Below are positions 21,492 through 30,550 of a stretch of DNA of 64,000 bases, piece after piece. Positions within the stretch are counted from its first letter, which is position 1. The number at the start of each line of letters is the position of its first letter. Under the pieces are notes generated by a model. The model was not told where the DNA came from, searched no databases, and saw nothing but the letters and a program-made list of their open reading frames with translations. This stretch comes from Pseudomonas sp. Irchel s3f7. GTDB lineage: Bacteria > Pseudomonadota > Gammaproteobacteria > Pseudomonadales > Pseudomonadaceae. Position numbers and translations under genes: made by a program. The DNA lies in contig NZ_FYDO01000008.1 in assembly GCF_900187615.1 (NCBI RefSeq), positions 142,317 to 206,316 on the forward strand, given 5' to 3'.

Positions 21492-22637
21492 TCAGGCTGG
21501 TTCTGCGGCCGTGCCAAACGCCCCTTGCCGCGACACCACAATCAACACACCCAAGGCCCCGACCGCCATCAACAACGGCAACGCATGCCCGCTGATCCAC
21601 TGGCTGCCCGCACCGGCCAGCAACGGCCCGATCAGGCATCCGATCCCCCAGAGCTGGGCGACGTGCGCATTGGCCCGCACCAGCGCATCGTCGCGATAAC
21701 GCTCGCCGATCAGGATCAGCGACAAGGTGAACAGCCCACCGGCACTGGCGCCAAACAACACCCACAACGGCCAGATCAGCAGCGTATCGATCAGCATCGG
21801 AATCGCCAGGCTCGACACCAACAGAACCACCGCACAACCGGTGAACAAAGCACGCCGCGACAGGCGATCTGCCAAGGCGCCAATCGGCAACTGCAGGATC
21901 GCATCGCCGACCACCACCGTGCTGACCATCGCCAAAGCGATCTCCGTGGTGAAGCCCTGGCGCAGGCAGTAAACCGGCAACAGCGTCAGGATCATCGCTT
22001 CGAACGCCGCGAACAGCGACACCGCCCAGGCAATCGCCGGCAGGCCACGACAGAAAGCAAGCAAGTCGGTCAGGGTCACGCTGCTGGCCTCGCTGCTGGG
22101 CGCGCCGCTTCGACCGAACAACAGGAACGGCGCGCTCATCAACAATCCGACGCCCACCCAAAAACCATAATCGTGATCGGTACCGATGAAGCCCAGCAAC
22201 ACCGGCCCGGCCAGCTGACTCAGCGCATAGCAGCTGCCATACAGCGCCACCAACCGTCCGCGCCATTGTTCGACCACCAATTGATTGATCCAGCTTTCAC
22301 CGATGATGAAGACGAGGGTCAGGATCACCCCGATCATCAACCGCAACACCAGCCAGATCGGATAGCTCGGAAGCAGCGCCAGCAAACCAATGGAAACCGC
22401 CCCGGCCCACAGACACAGGCGCATCAGATTCGCCGTGCCGAAACGCGCCGCCAGGTGACTCGAGATCTTCGCCCCCAGCAACACGCCAACGGCCGGCATC
22501 GCCGCCATCACGCCGATAGCAAACGAGCCGTAGCCCCAGCTTTCCAGGCGAAACGACACCAGCGGCATACTGACCCCCAGGGCCAGGCCAACACTCAAGA
22601 CAGACGCCAACACGGCGAAATACGTCGCCCAACGCAT
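21492..22637 (-). CDS. MFS transporter (YcaD-like)
   Basis: A 381-residue membrane protein with about 12 hydrophobic segments and the MFS loop motif after the second helix (SHLAARFGTANLMRL, a variant of GxxxDRxGRR). The overall pattern resembles the YcaD group of poorly characterised major facilitators. The start at 22637 (MRWATYFAVLASVLSVG) has GGAG upstream; the longer frame runs into a REP repeat and is rejected. Palindromic repeats with the same core bracket the gene on both sides. Substrate is unknown. Confidence 0.85.
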   Translation of the reverse strand: MRWATYFAVLASVLSVGLALGVSMPLVSFRLESWGYGSFAIGVMAAMPAVGVLLGAKISSHLAARFGTANLMRLCLWAGAVSIGLLALLPSYPIWLVLRLMIGVILTLVFIIGESWINQLVVEQWRGRLVALYGSCYALSQLAGPVLLGFIGTDHDYGFWVGVGLLMSAPFLLFGRSGAPSSEASSVTLTDLLAFCRGLPAIAWAVSLFAAFEAMILTLLPVYCLRQGFTTEIALAMVSTVVVGDAILQLPIGALADRLSRRALFTGCAVVLLVSSLAIPMLIDTLLIWPLWVLFGASAGGLFTLSLILIGERYRDDALVRANAHVAQLWGIGCLIGPLLAGAGSQWISGHALPLLMAVGALGVLIVVSRQGAFGTAAEPA

Positions 22638-22680
22638 GTACCACGCTCCTGTGGATATTTTTATGTGCAACACAAAGCAC

Positions 22681-22742
22681 TGTGGGAGCGAGCCTTTGTG
22701 GCGAGGGGGCTTGCTCCCTCGCCACAAAGGCTCGCTCCCACA
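22681..22742. repeat. Nested REP palindrome of 62 bases
   Basis: Outer arms TGTGGGAGCGAGCCTTT and AAAGGCTCGCTCCCACA enclose an inner palindrome (GTGGCGAGGG, GGCTTG, CTCCCTCGCCAC; 22698-22725) that is the same family as the repeat at 21450-21479. Apart from the central loop the whole 62 bases pair almost perfectly. Confidence 0.85.
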
Positions 22743-22792
22743 AGGAATCTGTGTCGTTTGGAGGCCTGCTCTACAACAGGCCCCCTAACGGC

Positions 22793-24286
22793 TTACAACT
22801 TGATCCAGGTCGCCTTCAGCTCGGTGTACTTGTCGAACGCATGCAGCGATTTGTCGCGACCGTTACCGGACTGTTTGAAACCACCAAACGGAGCGGTCAT
22901 GTCGCCACCGTCATACTGGTTGACCCACACGCTACCGGCACGCAGGGCGCGGGCGGTGAGATGCGCCTTGGAGATATCGGTCGTCCAGACTGCAGCGGCC
23001 AGGCCATACGGCGTGTCGTTGGCGATCGCGATGGCTTCTTCAGCGCTGTCGAAGGTGATGACCGACAGCACCGGCCCGAAGATTTCTTCCTGGGCGATTT
23101 TCATCGCGTTGCTCACGCCGTCGAAAATCGTCGGTTCGACATAAGTGCCGCCGGTTTCTTCCAGAATGCGCTTGCCGCCAGCCACCAGCTTGGCACCGTC
23201 GGTGTGACCCGATTCGATGTAGGACAGCACGGTGTTCATCTGCTGGGTGTCCACCAACGCGCCGACGTTGGTCGCCGGGTCCAGCGGGTTGCCCGGCTTC
23301 CAGGTTTTCAGGGCCTCGATCACCAGCGGCAGGAATTTGTCCTTGATCGAACGCTCCACCAGCAGGCGCGAACCGGCGGTGCAGACTTCGCCCTGGTTGA
23401 ACGCGATCGCACCGGCAGCAGCTTCGGCAGCGTCCTGCAGGTTCGGCGCATCGGCGAACACGATGTTCGGGCTCTTGCCGCCGGCTTCGAGCCAGACGCG
23501 CTTCATGTTCGATTCGCCGGAGTAGATCAGCAGTTGCTTGGCGATCTTGGTCGAACCGGTGAACACCAGGGTGTCGACGTCGTTATGCAGGGCCAAGGCC
23601 TTGCCGACGGTGTGACCGTAACCTGGCAGCACGTTCAGCACGCCTTTCGGAATGCCGGCTTCAACGGCCAGCGCCGCGATGCGGATGGCGGTCAGCGGGG
23701 ATTTTTCCGACGGTTTGAGGATCACCGAGTTGCCGGTGGACAGTGCCGGGCCGAGTTTCCAGCAGGCCATCATCAGCGGGAAGTTCCACGGCACGATGGC
23801 GCCAACCACGCCTACCGGCTCGCGGGTCACCAGACCCAATTGATCGTGCGGAGTGGCTGCGACTTCGTCGTAGATCTTGTCGATGGCTTCACCGCTCCAG
23901 CTCAGCGCTTGCGCCGCGCCTGGAACGTCGATGTACAGGGAGTCACTGATCGGCTTGCCCATGTCCAGGGTTTCAAGCAGGGCCAGCTCTTCGGCATGCT
24001 GTTTGAGCAGGCCGGCGAAACGGATCATGGTGGATTTGCGCTTGGCTGGTGCCAGACGCGACCAGACACCGGAGTTGAAAGTGGCACGGGCGTTTTCCAC
24101 AGCGCGCTGGGCGTCGGCGGCATCACAGCTGGCAATCTTGCCCAGCAGACGGCCATCGACCGGGCTGATGCACTCGAAGGTCTCGGCGGAGACGGCATCG
24201 GTGTATTCGCCATTGATGTAGGCGCGACCTTCGATTTTCAGGTCGCGGGCACGTTGTTCCCAGTCGGCACGGGTCAGGGTGGTCAT
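22793..24286 (-). CDS. puuC: Aldehyde dehydrogenase, PuuC/KauB (PauC) type
   Basis: A 497-residue NAD(P)-dependent aldehyde dehydrogenase. The key parts are VGAIVPWNFPLMM, the NAD-fold motif FTGSTKIAK, the general base in LEAGGKSPNIVF, and the catalytic cysteine in FNQGEVCTAGSRL. Length and sequence flavour match PuuC of E. coli and KauB/PauC of Pseudomonas, which oxidise gamma-glutamyl-gamma-aminobutyraldehyde or 4-guanidinobutyraldehyde in polyamine and arginine catabolism. It would act after the PuuB-like oxidase encoded at 16.5-17.8 kb. An AGGAGG ribosome binding site precedes the start. Confidence 0.87.
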   Translation of the reverse strand: MTTLTRADWEQRARDLKIEGRAYINGEYTDAVSAETFECISPVDGRLLGKIASCDAADAQRAVENARATFNSGVWSRLAPAKRKSTMIRFAGLLKQHAEELALLETLDMGKPISDSLYIDVPGAAQALSWSGEAIDKIYDEVAATPHDQLGLVTREPVGVVGAIVPWNFPLMMACWKLGPALSTGNSVILKPSEKSPLTAIRIAALAVEAGIPKGVLNVLPGYGHTVGKALALHNDVDTLVFTGSTKIAKQLLIYSGESNMKRVWLEAGGKSPNIVFADAPNLQDAAEAAAGAIAFNQGEVCTAGSRLLVERSIKDKFLPLVIEALKTWKPGNPLDPATNVGALVDTQQMNTVLSYIESGHTDGAKLVAGGKRILEETGGTYVEPTIFDGVSNAMKIAQEEIFGPVLSVITFDSAEEAIAIANDTPYGLAAAVWTTDISKAHLTARALRAGSVWVNQYDGGDMTAPFGGFKQSGNGRDKSLHAFDKYTELKATWIKL

Positions 24287-24451
24287 GCGAGTGTCCTCCT
24301 CTTATTGAATACGACACCCGCGTTCTTCGCGGGCGCTGTCAGGAATTCTGCCCGGCCAGCCTGCTTTTTCGGCCCAAGGCAACCGTCACCCTAAACCAGC
24401 GGCGGGTGAAGTTTCAATATATTTGACACAACACCGGCAAACGGCCTTGCG

Positions 24452-24471
24452 ATGTTCATTTTAATAAACAT
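24452..24471. promoter_or_regulatory. 20-base near-perfect palindrome in the puuC/cupin divergent promoter region
   Basis: ATGTTCATTTTAATAAACAT is almost fully self-complementary (one mismatched pair). It lies between the divergent puuC-like and cupin genes and has the size and symmetry of a dimeric repressor operator. The binding protein is not known. Confidence 0.45.
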
Positions 24472-24523
24472 AGACTTTGGGCTGACCTACCAACTCGCGC
24501 CGTATTTACGGGGGATAACAACA

Positions 24524-24886
24524 ATGAACATCCAGAACGTCGTCGACTTCAGCCAGGCCACCACCGAACCTGAACGCTACCGCCCAGACGCGGCCAAAGT
24601 GCTCAAGGGCGATCCTGAGCAAACCTTGTACAACCACTACAACAGCCCGTGCGGCCAACTGAACGCCGGGGTGTGGGAAGCGGAAACCGGGCAATGGATG
24701 GTGAACTTCACCGAACACGAATACTGCGAAATCGTGCAGGGGGTTTCGGTGCTGCGAGATAGCGAGGGCAACGCCAAGACCTTGCGCGTGGGCGATCGTT
24801 TCGTAATCCCGGCCGGGTTCAAAGGGACGTGGGAAGTGCTGGAGCCGTGCCGCAAGATCTACGTGGCGTTTGAACAGAAAGCCTGA
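24524..24886 (+). CDS. Cupin-domain protein (DUF861-type)
   Basis: A 120-residue small cupin. The beta-barrel region runs about 30-118, with ETGQWMVNFTEHEYCEIVQG and FVIPAGFKGTWEVLEPCRKIYVAFE typical of the ethanolamine-utilisation/ureidoglycolate (DUF861) cupins. The start at 24524 follows a G-rich ACGGGGGATAACAACA leader; 24 earlier in-frame codons overlap the palindrome in the promoter and are rejected. It is divergent from puuC, so a role beside amine catabolism is possible but unproven. Confidence 0.8.
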   Translation: MNIQNVVDFSQATTEPERYRPDAAKVLKGDPEQTLYNHYNSPCGQLNAGVWEAETGQWMVNFTEHEYCEIVQGVSVLRDSEGNAKTLRVGDRFVIPAGFKGTWEVLEPCRKIYVAFEQKA

Positions 24887-24994
24887 GATTCGCAATAACT
24901 ATATACCGCACCAGGCAGCCTTTTCGGTTGGATCATTCACAGGCGCTTCGAAGGACGAAGCGCCTCGATTGATCACTCACCGCAAGGAAGCAAC

Positions 24995-25216
24995 ATGCCA
25001 AACGCAACCACCTACACCGACAAGCAGGTACTTGACCTGATCAACTCCATTGTCGGCTCGCCTTACTCCGAAGAACTGCGCCAACAGGTCGAAGACACAA
25101 CCGGTCGCCCTACTCGCCCGTGGGGCAACTACGTCGCGACCTACGACTCCCGCGCAGAACGCATCAACCTGAACGTCAACGAAAAGGACATCATCATTTC
25201 CATTTACTTCGGCTGA
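24995..25216 (+). CDS. Small protein, possibly peptidase-inhibitor I78-like
   Basis: A 73-residue protein with a clear AAGGAAG ribosome binding site, ending in a terminator hairpin about 35 bp downstream, so it is very likely a real gene. The tail YDSRAERINLNVNEKDIIISIYFG (read as two halves, YDSRAERINLNV and NEKDIIISIYFG) resembles the C-terminal strand pair of I78-family inhibitors, which read RLNV...DxxG.I..V.CG, but the final cysteine is replaced by phenylalanine and no signal peptide is present. The family call is therefore weak. Confidence 0.65.
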   Translation: MPNATTYTDKQVLDLINSIVGSPYSEELRQQVEDTTGRPTRPWGNYVATYDSRAERINLNVNEKDIIISIYFG

Positions 25217-25252
25217 TCCTTTCGCCCTGACGTAAGGCGCAAAAACAAAAAA

Positions 25253-25281
25253 GGCCCGTATCTCGCGATACGGGCCTTTTT
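25253..25281. terminator. Bidirectional Rho-independent terminator
   Basis: GGCCCGTATC and GATACGGGCC pair across a short loop, with A-run before and T-run after. It serves the small + strand gene and the rpmB-rpmG operon that converges on it. A close relative of this hairpin follows crc. Confidence 0.88.
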
Positions 25282-25300
25282 CGTAAGAGGGAAAAATCAA

Positions 25301-25456
25301 TTACTTGATTTTGCCTTCTTTGTAGATCACGTGCTTGCGAACAACCGGATCAAATTTCTTGATCTCGAGTTTGTCCGGAGTAGTGCGCTTGTTCTTGTCG
25401 GTAGTGTAGAAGTGACCAGTACCGGCGCTCGAAATCAAACGAATCAATTCACGCAT
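25301..25456 (-). CDS. rpmG: 50S ribosomal protein L33
   Basis: A 51-residue protein, [20 protein letters not shown]..., ending in [10 protein letters not shown]. This is the L33 sequence of the type without zinc-binding cysteines. It is too short for the usual ORF cut-off but unmistakable. It lies 11 bp downstream of rpmB in the usual rpmB-rpmG operon, and a GGGAGC ribosome binding site precedes the start. L33 binds near the E site of the 50S subunit. Confidence 0.95.
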   Translation of the reverse strand: MRELIRLISSAGTGHFYTTDKNKRTTPDKLEIKKFDPVVRKHVIYKEGKIK

Positions 25457-25467
25457 GATTAGCTCCC

Positions 25468-25701
25468 TTAGATCTTGCCAGCTTTGCGGATTTCGGCCAG
25501 AACGACAGTGATGCCGCGCTTGTCGATGATACGCATGCCTTTGGCAGATACGCGCAGACGCACGAAACGTTTCTCTTCTTCAACCCAGAAGCGGTGATGC
25601 TGCAGGTTCGGCAGGAAACGACGACGGGTTTTGTTGTTTGCGTGGGAAATGTTATTCCCAGTCACCGGACCCTTACCGGTAACTTGACAGACTCTAGACA
25701 T
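25468..25701 (-). CDS. rpmB: 50S ribosomal protein L28
   Basis: A 77-residue protein starting [20 protein letters not shown] and containing [16 protein letters not shown], the canonical L28 sequence at the normal length of 77-78 residues. It is the first gene of the rpmB-rpmG operon. GAGGGCTGAGGC just before the ATG supplies the ribosome binding site. L28 is a structural component of the large ribosomal subunit. Confidence 0.97.
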   Translation of the reverse strand: MSRVCQVTGKGPVTGNNISHANNKTRRRFLPNLQHHRFWVEEEKRFVRLRVSAKGMRIIDKRGITVVLAEIRKAGKI

Positions 25702-26146
25702 GCCTCAGCCCTCTAAACCACATGCCCAACCCGGCATGGGTTGGCCGCTTAATCTCTCAGTCATTTGGCGCCAGGCGCCGCGTTTCTTTAAGGGTCTTAC
25801 CGGCTACACCTACAAACGAAGGAACCGGGCCCCTAGAAAAGAGCGCTGCTTTATACCAGAAAGACTAGAGAGCAACAACATTCGCTGTGCGTTGAATTAA
25901 CAAAAAGCCCATTTTTCGAGCGCCAAGGGCTTTGGACAAAGGCTATCGCCGATGTCGACCACTCGTCGCAGAGAATCGACCAGCCTGCCAATCGAGGCCA
26001 ATCCAGAACCACTGCACAGCAAAATCAGGCGCCATACTCCCCCGAAAATGAAAAAGGAGATAGTCATTTGCAATAGAGCCCACTAGGGTAAGCCTTTTCC
26101 AGACTGCACTTGCAGATGGGCCTTCGATCTGTAAAGGAATCCGACC
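25702..26146. other. 445-bp gene-free region upstream of rpmB
   Basis: No convincing gene is seen. The part next to rpmB must hold its promoter and leader. At about 25902-25933 AAAGCCC and GGGCTTT can pair on either strand, and on the minus strand the second arm is followed by TTTTTG, so this may be a terminator for a transcript whose source is unclear. The last 60 bases hold the leader of the peptide-binding protein gene. Confidence 0.5.
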
Positions 26147-27733
26147 ATGCGCCTCGCTGCCCTACCGCTGTTGCTTGCCCCTTTATTGCTGAGCCCGCTG
26201 GCCCAGGCCGCCGCCCTGAGCGTCTGCACCGAAGCCAGTCCGGAAGGGTTCGACGTGGTGCAATACAACTCGCTGACCACCACCAATGCCTCGGCCGACG
26301 TGCTGATGAACCGCCTGGTGGACTTCGACACCGCCAGCGGCAAAGTGGTCGCCGGTCTCGCCGACAGCTGGGAGGTCAGCCCTGACGGCCTGATCTACGT
26401 CTTCAAGTTGCACCCGCAGGTGAAGTTTCATCGCACCGAATACTTCTCCCCCACGCGCGATGTCACTGCCGAAGACGTCATTTTCAGCTTCGACCGCATG
26501 CTCGATCCCGCCAATCCATGGCACAAGGTTGCCCAGAGCGGCTTCCCGCATGCGCAATCGATGCAATTACCTGCGCTGATCAAGAAGATCGACGCCCTCG
26601 ACCCACTGACCGTACGCTTCACGCTCGACCACCCGGACTCGACGTTCCTACCGACCCTGAGCATGGGCTTCGCCTCGATCTATTCGCTCGAGTATGCCGA
26701 CAAACTGCTCAAGGCCGGCACACCGGAGAAACTCAACAGCCAACCCATCGGCACCGGCCCGTTTGTCTTCACTCGATTCCAGAAAGACGCCTCGATCCGC
26801 TACAAGGCCAACGCCGACTATTTCCGTGGCAAACCTTCCGTCGATCCGCTGATCTTCGCCATCACCCCGGACGCCAATGTGCGTTTGCAGAAATTGCGCC
26901 GTAACGAATGCCAGATTGCCCTGTCGCCCAAACCGCTGGACGTACAAGCCGCGCTGAAAGAACCGACGCTGAAAGTGGAAAAAACTGACGCCTTCATGAC
27001 CGCGTTCGTCGCCCTCAACAGCCAGCATCCACCGCTGGACAAGCCTGAAGTGCGTCAGGCGATCAACCTCGCCTTCGACAAGGCCAACTACGTCAAAGCC
27101 GTGTTCGAAGACACCGCGGAGCCCGCCAATGGCCCGTATCCGCCCAATACCTGGAGCTACGACAAGAGCTTGCCGGGCTACCCCCATGATGTGCAGAAAG
27201 CCAAGGCATTGATGGCCAAGGCCGGGCTCAAGGACGGTTTTCAGACCACGATCTGGACCCGTCCGTCGGGCAGCCTGCTCAACCCCAATCCAAGCCTCGG
27301 CGCCCAACTGCTGCAAGCCGATCTCGCGGAAATCGGCATCCAGGCCGAAATTCGGGTGATCGAATGGGGCGAACTGATCCGCCGTGCCAAGGCCGGCGAG
27401 CACGACATCCTGTTCATGGGCTGGGCCGGCGACAACGGTGACCCGGACAACTTCCTCACGCCGCAGTTTTCCTGCGCCGCGCTCAAGTCCGGCACCAATT
27501 TCGCCCGCTACTGCAATCCAGACCTGGACAAGCTGATCAGCGCCGGCAAGACCACCGGCGAGCAAGGTGTGCGCACCAAACTTTACGAACAGGCGCAGAC
27601 GCAGATTCAGCAGCAGGCATTGTGGTTGCCGCTGGCGCATCCGACCGCCTTCGCCCTGACGCGCAAGGATGTCGAGGGTTATTCAGTGAGCCCGTTCGGG
27701 CGGCAGGACTACTCGAAGGTTGACCTGAAGTAA
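26147..27733 (+). CDS. Periplasmic peptide-binding protein of an ABC transporter (SBP family 5, DppA-like)
   Basis: A 528-residue exported solute-binding protein. The signal peptide is MRLAALPLLLAPLLLSPLAQA, cleaved after AQAA. The family 5 signature region is LADSWEVSPDGLIYVFKLHPQVKFH followed by DVIFSFDRM, and NLAFDKANYVKAVF and GDNGDPDNF are typical of DppA-like dipeptide binders. No permease or ATPase genes are adjacent, so it must share a transporter encoded elsewhere. A cytoplasmic heme- or peptide-uptake role as for DppA is possible. A GGAAT leader lies before the start, with no strong Shine-Dalgarno. Confidence 0.85.
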   Translation: MRLAALPLLLAPLLLSPLAQAAALSVCTEASPEGFDVVQYNSLTTTNASADVLMNRLVDFDTASGKVVAGLADSWEVSPDGLIYVFKLHPQVKFHRTEYFSPTRDVTAEDVIFSFDRMLDPANPWHKVAQSGFPHAQSMQLPALIKKIDALDPLTVRFTLDHPDSTFLPTLSMGFASIYSLEYADKLLKAGTPEKLNSQPIGTGPFVFTRFQKDASIRYKANADYFRGKPSVDPLIFAITPDANVRLQKLRRNECQIALSPKPLDVQAALKEPTLKVEKTDAFMTAFVALNSQHPPLDKPEVRQAINLAFDKANYVKAVFEDTAEPANGPYPPNTWSYDKSLPGYPHDVQKAKALMAKAGLKDGFQTTIWTRPSGSLLNPNPSLGAQLLQADLAEIGIQAEIRVIEWGELIRRAKAGEHDILFMGWAGDNGDPDNFLTPQFSCAALKSGTNFARYCNPDLDKLISAGKTTGEQGVRTKLYEQAQTQIQQQALWLPLAHPTAFALTRKDVEGYSVSPFGRQDYSKVDLK

Positions 27734-27751
27734 CCGCCACACCCCACAACG

Positions 27752-27841
27752 TGCAGGAGCCGGCTTGCTGGCGATAGCGTCGTCAGGTTCAGCACCTAAG
27801 CTGGATCCGATGGCCTCATCGCCAGCAAGCCGGCTCCTACA
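27752..27841. repeat. REP-type inverted repeat pair
   Basis: GCAGGAGCCGGCTTGCTGGCGAT faces ATCGCCAGCAAGCCGGCTCC across about 45 bp, between convergent genes. Confidence 0.8.
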
Positions 27842-27858
27842 AAGTCCGCGTGTACCTC

Positions 27859-28533
27859 CTACATCCACCCATACTCCGCCATCGACAGCGGATCACCGTC
27901 GCCGATGATGAAATGGTCGAGTACTCGCACATCGATCAGGCCCAAAGCATCTTGCAGTCGTTTGGTCAGTTTCCGATCTGCCTGGCTGGGGTCGGAGTTG
28001 CCCGACGGATGGTTATGGCAGAGGATCAGTGCCGCTGCGTTGTTGGCCAAGGCTCGCTTGACCACCTCTCGCGGGTGCACGCTAGTGTTGTCGATGGAGC
28101 CGCGAAACAGTGTTTCAAACCCCAGTACCTGATGCCTGGAATCGAGAAACAGACAGCCAAACACCTCGTGTGGCTCGTGGCGCAGCATCGACTTCAGGTA
28201 GTCACGCACCGCCTGAGGGTTCTCCAGTGCCGACTTCTGACGCGCACGTTCGGCCAGATGACGCCTGCTCATCTCCTGAGCTGCTTGCAACTGAGCAAAT
28301 TTCGCTGGCCCTAGGCCTAACTGCTTACTGAATGTTTCCTGATCGGCCTCAAGCAGTGAGCGCAAGCTGCCAAACTGATGCAACAGGTGTCGAGCCAGAT
28401 CCACGGCGCTTTTTCCCACTACGCCGGTCCGTAAAAATATCGCCAGCAATTCAGCGTCCGACAGGCTTCCCGAGCCCTGTTCCAGCAACCTCTCCCGCGG
28501 CCGTTCCGCCGCCGGCCAATCGCGAATACTCAT
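27859..28533 (-). CDS. radC: RadC-family (JAB/MPN) protein
   Basis: A 224-residue RadC protein. An N-terminal helix-hairpin-helix region (about 15-75) precedes a JAB/MPN metalloprotease-like domain with the metal motif [17 protein letters not shown] and the upstream glutamate in [10 protein letters not shown]. RadC was named for DNA repair, but that role has been disputed and its activity is unknown. It is divergent from coaBC, as in many gammaproteobacteria. Confidence 0.92.
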   Translation of the reverse strand: MSIRDWPAAERPRERLLEQGSGSLSDAELLAIFLRTGVVGKSAVDLARHLLHQFGSLRSLLEADQETFSKQLGLGPAKFAQLQAAQEMSRRHLAERARQKSALENPQAVRDYLKSMLRHEPHEVFGCLFLDSRHQVLGFETLFRGSIDNTSVHPREVVKRALANNAAALILCHNHPSGNSDPSQADRKLTKRLQDALGLIDVRVLDHFIIGDGDPLSMAEYGWM

Positions 28534-28668
28534 AGCACCTCCCTGTCTGTGGGCGCCGCTGTTCCGTAGCGGTCGCTGTGATATCGTAGCCCATCTTTTT
28601 TGCGGGCGATTTCACTCCTGGGGAGGGGGTATCGCCATGCAGTCATCAACGAAATGAAAGGCAGGCCT

Positions 28669-29877
28669 ATGCAGCGGCTGTATCGGAAACGCATTGTTCT
28701 GGGCGTCGGCGGCGGCATCGCTGCCTACAAGAGCGCCGACCTGGTTCGCCGCCTGATCGACCAAGGCGCCGAAGTGCGCGTGGTCATGACCCGTGGCGGC
28801 GCGGAGTTCATCACCCCGCTGACCATGCAGGCACTGTCCGGGCACCCTGTGCATCTGGACTTGCTGGACCCGGCGGCCGAGGCGGCCATGGGGCACATCG
28901 AGCTGGCCAAATGGGCCGATCTGGTGCTGATCGCTCCCGCTACTGCGGACCTGATCGCCCGACTGGCCCAAGGTATTGCCGACGACTTGCTGACCACGCT
29001 GGTATTGGCCACAGACGCCGTCGTTGCTGTTGCCCCGGCCATGAACCAGGCCATGTGGCGCGACCCGGCCACCCAAGCCAACCTGCAAACCCTCGCAAGC
29101 CGCGACATCAAGGCCTTCGGCCCGGCGTCCGGCAGCCAGGCCTGCGGTGATGTGGGCCTTGGGCGCATGCTTGAAGCCACGGATCTGGCGCAATGCGCGG
29201 CCGACTGCTTCCAGCGTCAAGCGCTGACCGGCAAACACGTGCTGATTACCGCCGGTCCGACCCAGGAAAACATCGACCCGGTGCGCTACATCACCAACCA
29301 CAGCTCCGGGAAAATGGGCTTTGCCCTGGCCGAAGCCGCGGTAGAAGCCGGCGCCCGTGTGACTCTGATCACCGGCCCTGTGCATCTGCCGACGCCGGAC
29401 CGCGTCACGCGCATCGACGTGGTCAGCGCCCGCGACATGCTCGCCGCGTGCGAAGCCGCGATCCCGTGCGACATTTTCATCGCCTCGGCAGCGGTCGCGG
29501 ATTACCGCCCGGAAGTCGTCGCCCCACAAAAACTCAAGAAAGACCCTACAAGCGGCGACGGTTTTGTCCTGCAAATGGTCCGCAACCCGGACATTCTGGC
29601 CAGCATTGCCACACGTCCCGACCGTCCTTTCAGTGTCGGCTTCGCCGCCGAAACCGAACACCTGCTCGATTACGCTGCCCGCAAGTTGAAAGACAAGAAT
29701 CTCGATCTGATTGTCGCCAATGATGTCGCCAACCCGACCATTGGCTTCAACAGCGAAGAAAACGCCTGCAGCGTGATCGACCGTGAGCTACACGCCACAG
29801 TTTTCGCCCAGACCAGCAAGAGCAAGATTGCTCGCCAGCTGATCACTTTTATCGCCGAACGTCTGAACCAGGTTTAA
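28669..29877 (+). CDS. coaBC: Bifunctional phosphopantothenoylcysteine decarboxylase / phosphopantothenate-cysteine ligase
   Basis: A 402-residue enzyme that converts 4'-phosphopantothenate to 4'-phosphopantetheine in CoA synthesis. The N-terminal CoaC flavodomain (about 1-185) has [18 protein letters not shown], the catalytic histidine in [16 protein letters not shown], and the PAMNQAMW motif. The C-terminal CoaB domain begins near [32 protein letters not shown]. The start at 28669 ([13 protein letters not shown]) fits family alignments; ATG 28654 would add five residues. dut follows 5 bp after the stop. Confidence 0.94.
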   Translation: MQRLYRKRIVLGVGGGIAAYKSADLVRRLIDQGAEVRVVMTRGGAEFITPLTMQALSGHPVHLDLLDPAAEAAMGHIELAKWADLVLIAPATADLIARLAQGIADDLLTTLVLATDAVVAVAPAMNQAMWRDPATQANLQTLASRDIKAFGPASGSQACGDVGLGRMLEATDLAQCAADCFQRQALTGKHVLITAGPTQENIDPVRYITNHSSGKMGFALAEAAVEAGARVTLITGPVHLPTPDRVTRIDVVSARDMLAACEAAIPCDIFIASAAVADYRPEVVAPQKLKKDPTSGDGFVLQMVRNPDILASIATRPDRPFSVGFAAETEHLLDYAARKLKDKNLDLIVANDVANPTIGFNSEENACSVIDRELHATVFAQTSKSKIARQLITFIAERLNQV

Positions 29878-29882
29878 TTTAC

Positions 29883-30338
29883 ATGCACGCTTTGCAAGCC
29901 AAGATCCTCGACCCCCGCATCGGCACCGAATTCCCGCTGCCGCAGTACGCCACGCCAGGCTCCGCCGGCCTCGACCTACGGGCCATGCTGGACAAAGACA
30001 CCGTGATCAAACCGGGTGAAACCGTGCTGATCCCGACCGGCCTGTCGGTCTACATCGGTGATCCGAACCTCGCGGCGCTGATCCTGCCACGCTCGGGAAT
30101 GGGCCATAAGCACGGCATCGTGCTGGGTAATTTGGTGGGCCTGATCGACTCCGACTATCAGGGCCCACTGATGGTTTCTTGCTGGAACCGTGGCCAGACC
30201 GAGTTCACCATGCCGGTTGGCGAGCGCCTGGCGCAGCTGGTGTTGGTACCGGTGGTACAGGCTCACTTCGAAATGGTTGAAGAGTTTGTCGAAACCGAGC
30301 GCGGCACCGGCGGTTTCGGCCATACCGGCACCCGTTGA
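29883..30338 (+). CDS. dut: dUTP diphosphatase
   Basis: A 151-residue trimeric dUTPase that hydrolyses dUTP to dUMP and keeps uracil out of DNA. The five family motifs are visible: [47 protein letters not shown] and [12 protein letters not shown]. Length equals the E. coli enzyme. It starts 5 bp after coaBC without its own clear ribosome binding site, so translational coupling is likely. The 212-bp gap before algC suggests algC has its own promoter. Confidence 0.96.
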   Translation: MHALQAKILDPRIGTEFPLPQYATPGSAGLDLRAMLDKDTVIKPGETVLIPTGLSVYIGDPNLAALILPRSGMGHKHGIVLGNLVGLIDSDYQGPLMVSCWNRGQTEFTMPVGERLAQLVLVPVVQAHFEMVEEFVETERGTGGFGHTGTR

Positions 30339-30550
30339 TTCGATAAAGATCCATTGTGCTCTGCTCAACTGAAAGGTTTGACCGCCTGAAATCAAGGCAT
30401 TGGCCACCCAAACAGTCGAAGAAGTCGCTGTCATGGCCCTTTCGCACCACGAACTCTCCATGGAAATCGCCGTCATACCTTCAGTTTGAACGTGTCGCCA
30501 AATGTTTCGGCGACCTGTCCAGCCACTTTCGAGATGGAGCACTTCCACAG

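Noticed and set aside
21441..24394. Two overlapping frames of 567 and 570 codons on the + strand
   Set aside because: They are antisense to the MFS and aldehyde dehydrogenase genes and cross REP repeats.
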